A DNA stretch of 5,677 nucleotides from the NCBI GenBank assembly GCA_012515885.1, contig JAAYXN010000124.1:1-5677 (forward strand). The letters run 5' to 3'. The notes beneath the pieces are model-generated. The model did not search any database, was not told the origin of the DNA, and saw only the letters and a program-made list of their open reading frames with translations. Made by a program: the position numbers and the translations under genes. Shown here in pieces: positions 4,439 through 5,677 of this stretch (position 1 is its first letter; each line of letters begins with the position of its first letter). This DNA is from Rhodococcus sp. (in: high G+C Gram-positive bacteria) (GTDB lineage Bacteria > Actinomycetota > Actinomycetes > Mycobacteriales > Mycobacteriaceae).

Positions 4439-5391
4439 CCGCGTCCTCGACCTTTACCTTCCGCTGCTCGCTTCGCATGCATGCGCTCCACTTCCGCTTC
4501 CTGCTCGGGCGTGACCTTGAAGTGTCCGCCCCACTTGTTGAGCGACCCCGGCGGGTACTCCGGAACGGGCAGGATTTGCCGCAACAATTTCTCCGGCAGA
4601 CCACGTCGACCCCACTCACGCGGGTATCCCAGCGACACTTCTTCAAAGCGCACGCCGTCGTAGTAGGTGGTGCGCGGGATATGCAGGTGCCCATACACTG
4701 AGCACAGCGCGTTGTAGCGGGTATGCCAATCCGCGGTTGCGGTCGTGCCGCACCACAGCGCAAACTCCGGGTACCACAGGACTTGCGTGGGTTCACGTAC
4801 CAGCGGGAAGTGATTGATCAGTACCGTGCGGGTGCCGGGAGCGAGTGCATCCAAGCGTTGACGTGTGTAGTCCAGACGCGCCTGACACCAGGCTTCGCGT
4901 GTCGCGTAAGGCTCGCTGGAGAGCAAGAACTCGTCCGTAGCCACCACGTTCTTTCCGCGCGCAATCTCTAGCCCCTCCGCCTTGGTGCGCGCGCCGACCG
5001 GCAAGAACGAGTAGTCGTACAGCAAGAACATCGGGACGAGGGTCACCGGACCTGTGTCCGCGTCGTTCCACACCGGGTAAGGGTCTTCCGGGGTAATCAC
5101 ACCGATCTCGCGGCACATCGCGACGAGGTAGTCGTAGCGCGCCGCACCATGCATCTGCACCGGATCTTTCGCAGTCGTCCACAGTTCGTGGTTACCGGGA
5201 ACCCAGATCACGGTGGAGAAGCGGCTGGCCATCAATTCCAGTGCCCAGCGGATGTCATCGGTTTTCTCCGAGACATCGCCAGCCAGGATCAACCAGTCGT
5301 CCGGCGAATCCGGGTAGATCTCTTCCGTCACCGGCCGGTTTCCACGATGGCCAACATGAATATCGCTGACGGCCAACAGTTTCGCGCTCAC
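4435..5391 (-). CDS. pptH: Metallophosphoesterase, phosphopantetheinyl hydrolase PptH type
   Basis: A calcineurin-like metallophosphoesterase closely similar to M. tuberculosis Rv2795c, PptH, reported to remove phosphopantetheine from carrier proteins and so oppose PptT. The 318-residue product has all the metal-site blocks in order: SDIHVGH at 9-15 (Asp10, His12), LAGD at 36-39, GNHELW at 66-71, NHFP at 193-196 and GHLH at 234-237. Other shared segments are VPMFLLYDYSFLP at 119-131, CGTTATADWHTRYN at 214-227 and GYPREW at 255-260. The C-terminus (about 295-318) is charged and rich in Lys, Arg and Gly. I chose the GTG at 5391-5389, preceded by GGGAGG eight bases upstream; a longer reading from 5541 only adds out-of-frame dinF sequence. 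It overlaps dinF (GTGA) upstream and pptT (ATGA) downstream. Family is certain; substrate is inferred from the ortholog and the pptT linkage. Confidence 0.93.
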   Translation of the reverse strand: MSAKLLAVSDIHVGHRGNRPVTEEIYPDSPDDWLILAGDVSEKTDDIRWALELMASRFSTVIWVPGNHELWTTAKDPVQMHGAARYDYLVAMCREIGVITPEDPYPVWNDADTGPVTLVPMFLLYDYSFLPVGARTKAEGLEIARGKNVVATDEFLLSSEPYATREAWCQARLDYTRQRLDALAPGTRTVLINHFPLVREPTQVLWYPEFALWCGTTATADWHTRYNALCSVYGHLHIPRTTYYDGVRFEEVSLGYPREWGRRGLPEKLLRQILPVPEYPPGSLNKWGGHFKVTPEQEAEVERMHAKRAAEGKGRGRG

Positions 5392-5677
5392 CGTTTCATC
5401 CTCCCAGCACCCTTGTCCGTACGGGCGTGCAGGTCGGTACCTGTCACCGCCCAGCGGCCAGACATAGTCCGCCACAAGACAGCACCCATACGCAGCGTCA
5501 TAAACAACGCGAGACCTGTCCAAATTCCGACGAGCCCCCAACCGAAGACAAGGGACAACCAGATCATCGGCAAGAATCCGATAAGTGCGCAGGTCAACGT
5601 TGCGTTCCGCAGGAACTTCACATCACCGGCACCGAGCAGCACCCCGTCGAGGGCAAACACGATTCCAGCAATCGGCA
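5388..5677 (-). CDS. dinF: MATE-family multidrug/sodium efflux protein (DinF type), C-terminal fragment
   Basis: Only the last 95 codons are present; the gene starts beyond the right edge. The fragment opens with PIAGIVFALDGVLLGAGDV, a segment typical of DinF-like MATE transporters, followed by two hydrophobic stretches that look like the final membrane helices (roughly NATLTCALIGFLPMIWLSL and GLVGIWTGLALFMTLRMG) and a basic cytoplasmic tail ending GAGRMKR. MATE proteins export cationic compounds using an Na+ or H+ gradient. Its TGA overlaps the pptH GTG and its last codons contain the pptH ribosome binding site, so it appears to be the upstream gene of the operon as far as the window shows. 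No start or promoter is visible; the substrate cannot be told. Confidence 0.88.
   Translation of the reverse strand, partial: PIAGIVFALDGVLLGAGDVKFLRNATLTCALIGFLPMIWLSLVFGWGLVGIWTGLALFMTLRMGAVLWRTMSGRWAVTGTDLHARTDKGAGRMKR
5400..5405 (-). promoter_or_regulatory. pptH ribosome binding site inside dinF
   Basis: GGGAGG on the minus strand, eight bases before the GTG at 5391. It lies within the last codons of dinF and fixes the pptH start. Confidence 0.8.

Overview
The window is a compact housekeeping stretch of an actinobacterial chromosome. Gene order and protein sequence match the region of Mycobacterium tuberculosis that holds gpsI/pnp, rpsO, ribF, sirR/mntR, truB, pptT, Rv2795c (pptH) and, elsewhere in that genome, dinF. 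The PptT/PptH pair, the mycobacterial-type MntR and the RibF sequence point to the Mycobacteriales (Corynebacteriales). GC looks moderate rather than very high, and mntR and truB sit directly tail to tail with nothing between them, so I would not call it Mycobacterium itself. Genus cannot be settled from the sequence alone.

Layout from left to right: the first 38 codons of pnp (minus strand, cut by the left edge); a gene-free stretch of about 450 bp with a strong 14-bp hairpin behind rpsO and a 26-bp-spaced direct repeat in the pnp leader; rpsO (minus) with its own promoter; ribF (minus); a divergent intergenic region with overlapping inverted repeats; mntR (plus, DtxR family); then, converging on mntR, a four-gene minus-strand operon that reads dinF (cut by the right edge), pptH, pptT, truB.

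In that operon dinF/pptH overlap by GTGA and pptH/pptT by ATGA, and truB follows 24 nt later, so translation is probably coupled. PptT attaches 4'-phosphopantetheine to carrier proteins and PptH is the known opposing hydrolase, so one transcript carries a forward and a reverse enzyme. rpsO and pnp form the classical S15/PNPase pair with a possible RNase III-type hairpin between them. ribF makes FMN/FAD, and mntR encodes a probable Mn(II)-responsive repressor.

Five of the seven visible start codons are GTG. ribF and mntR both look leaderless: each has a TAnGCT -10 box six or seven bases before its GTG. I found no mobile element, CRISPR array, RNA gene, defence cassette or broken gene. The less ordinary material is regulatory: the ribF-mntR intergenic repeats, the pnp leader repeat and the rpsO-pnp hairpin.
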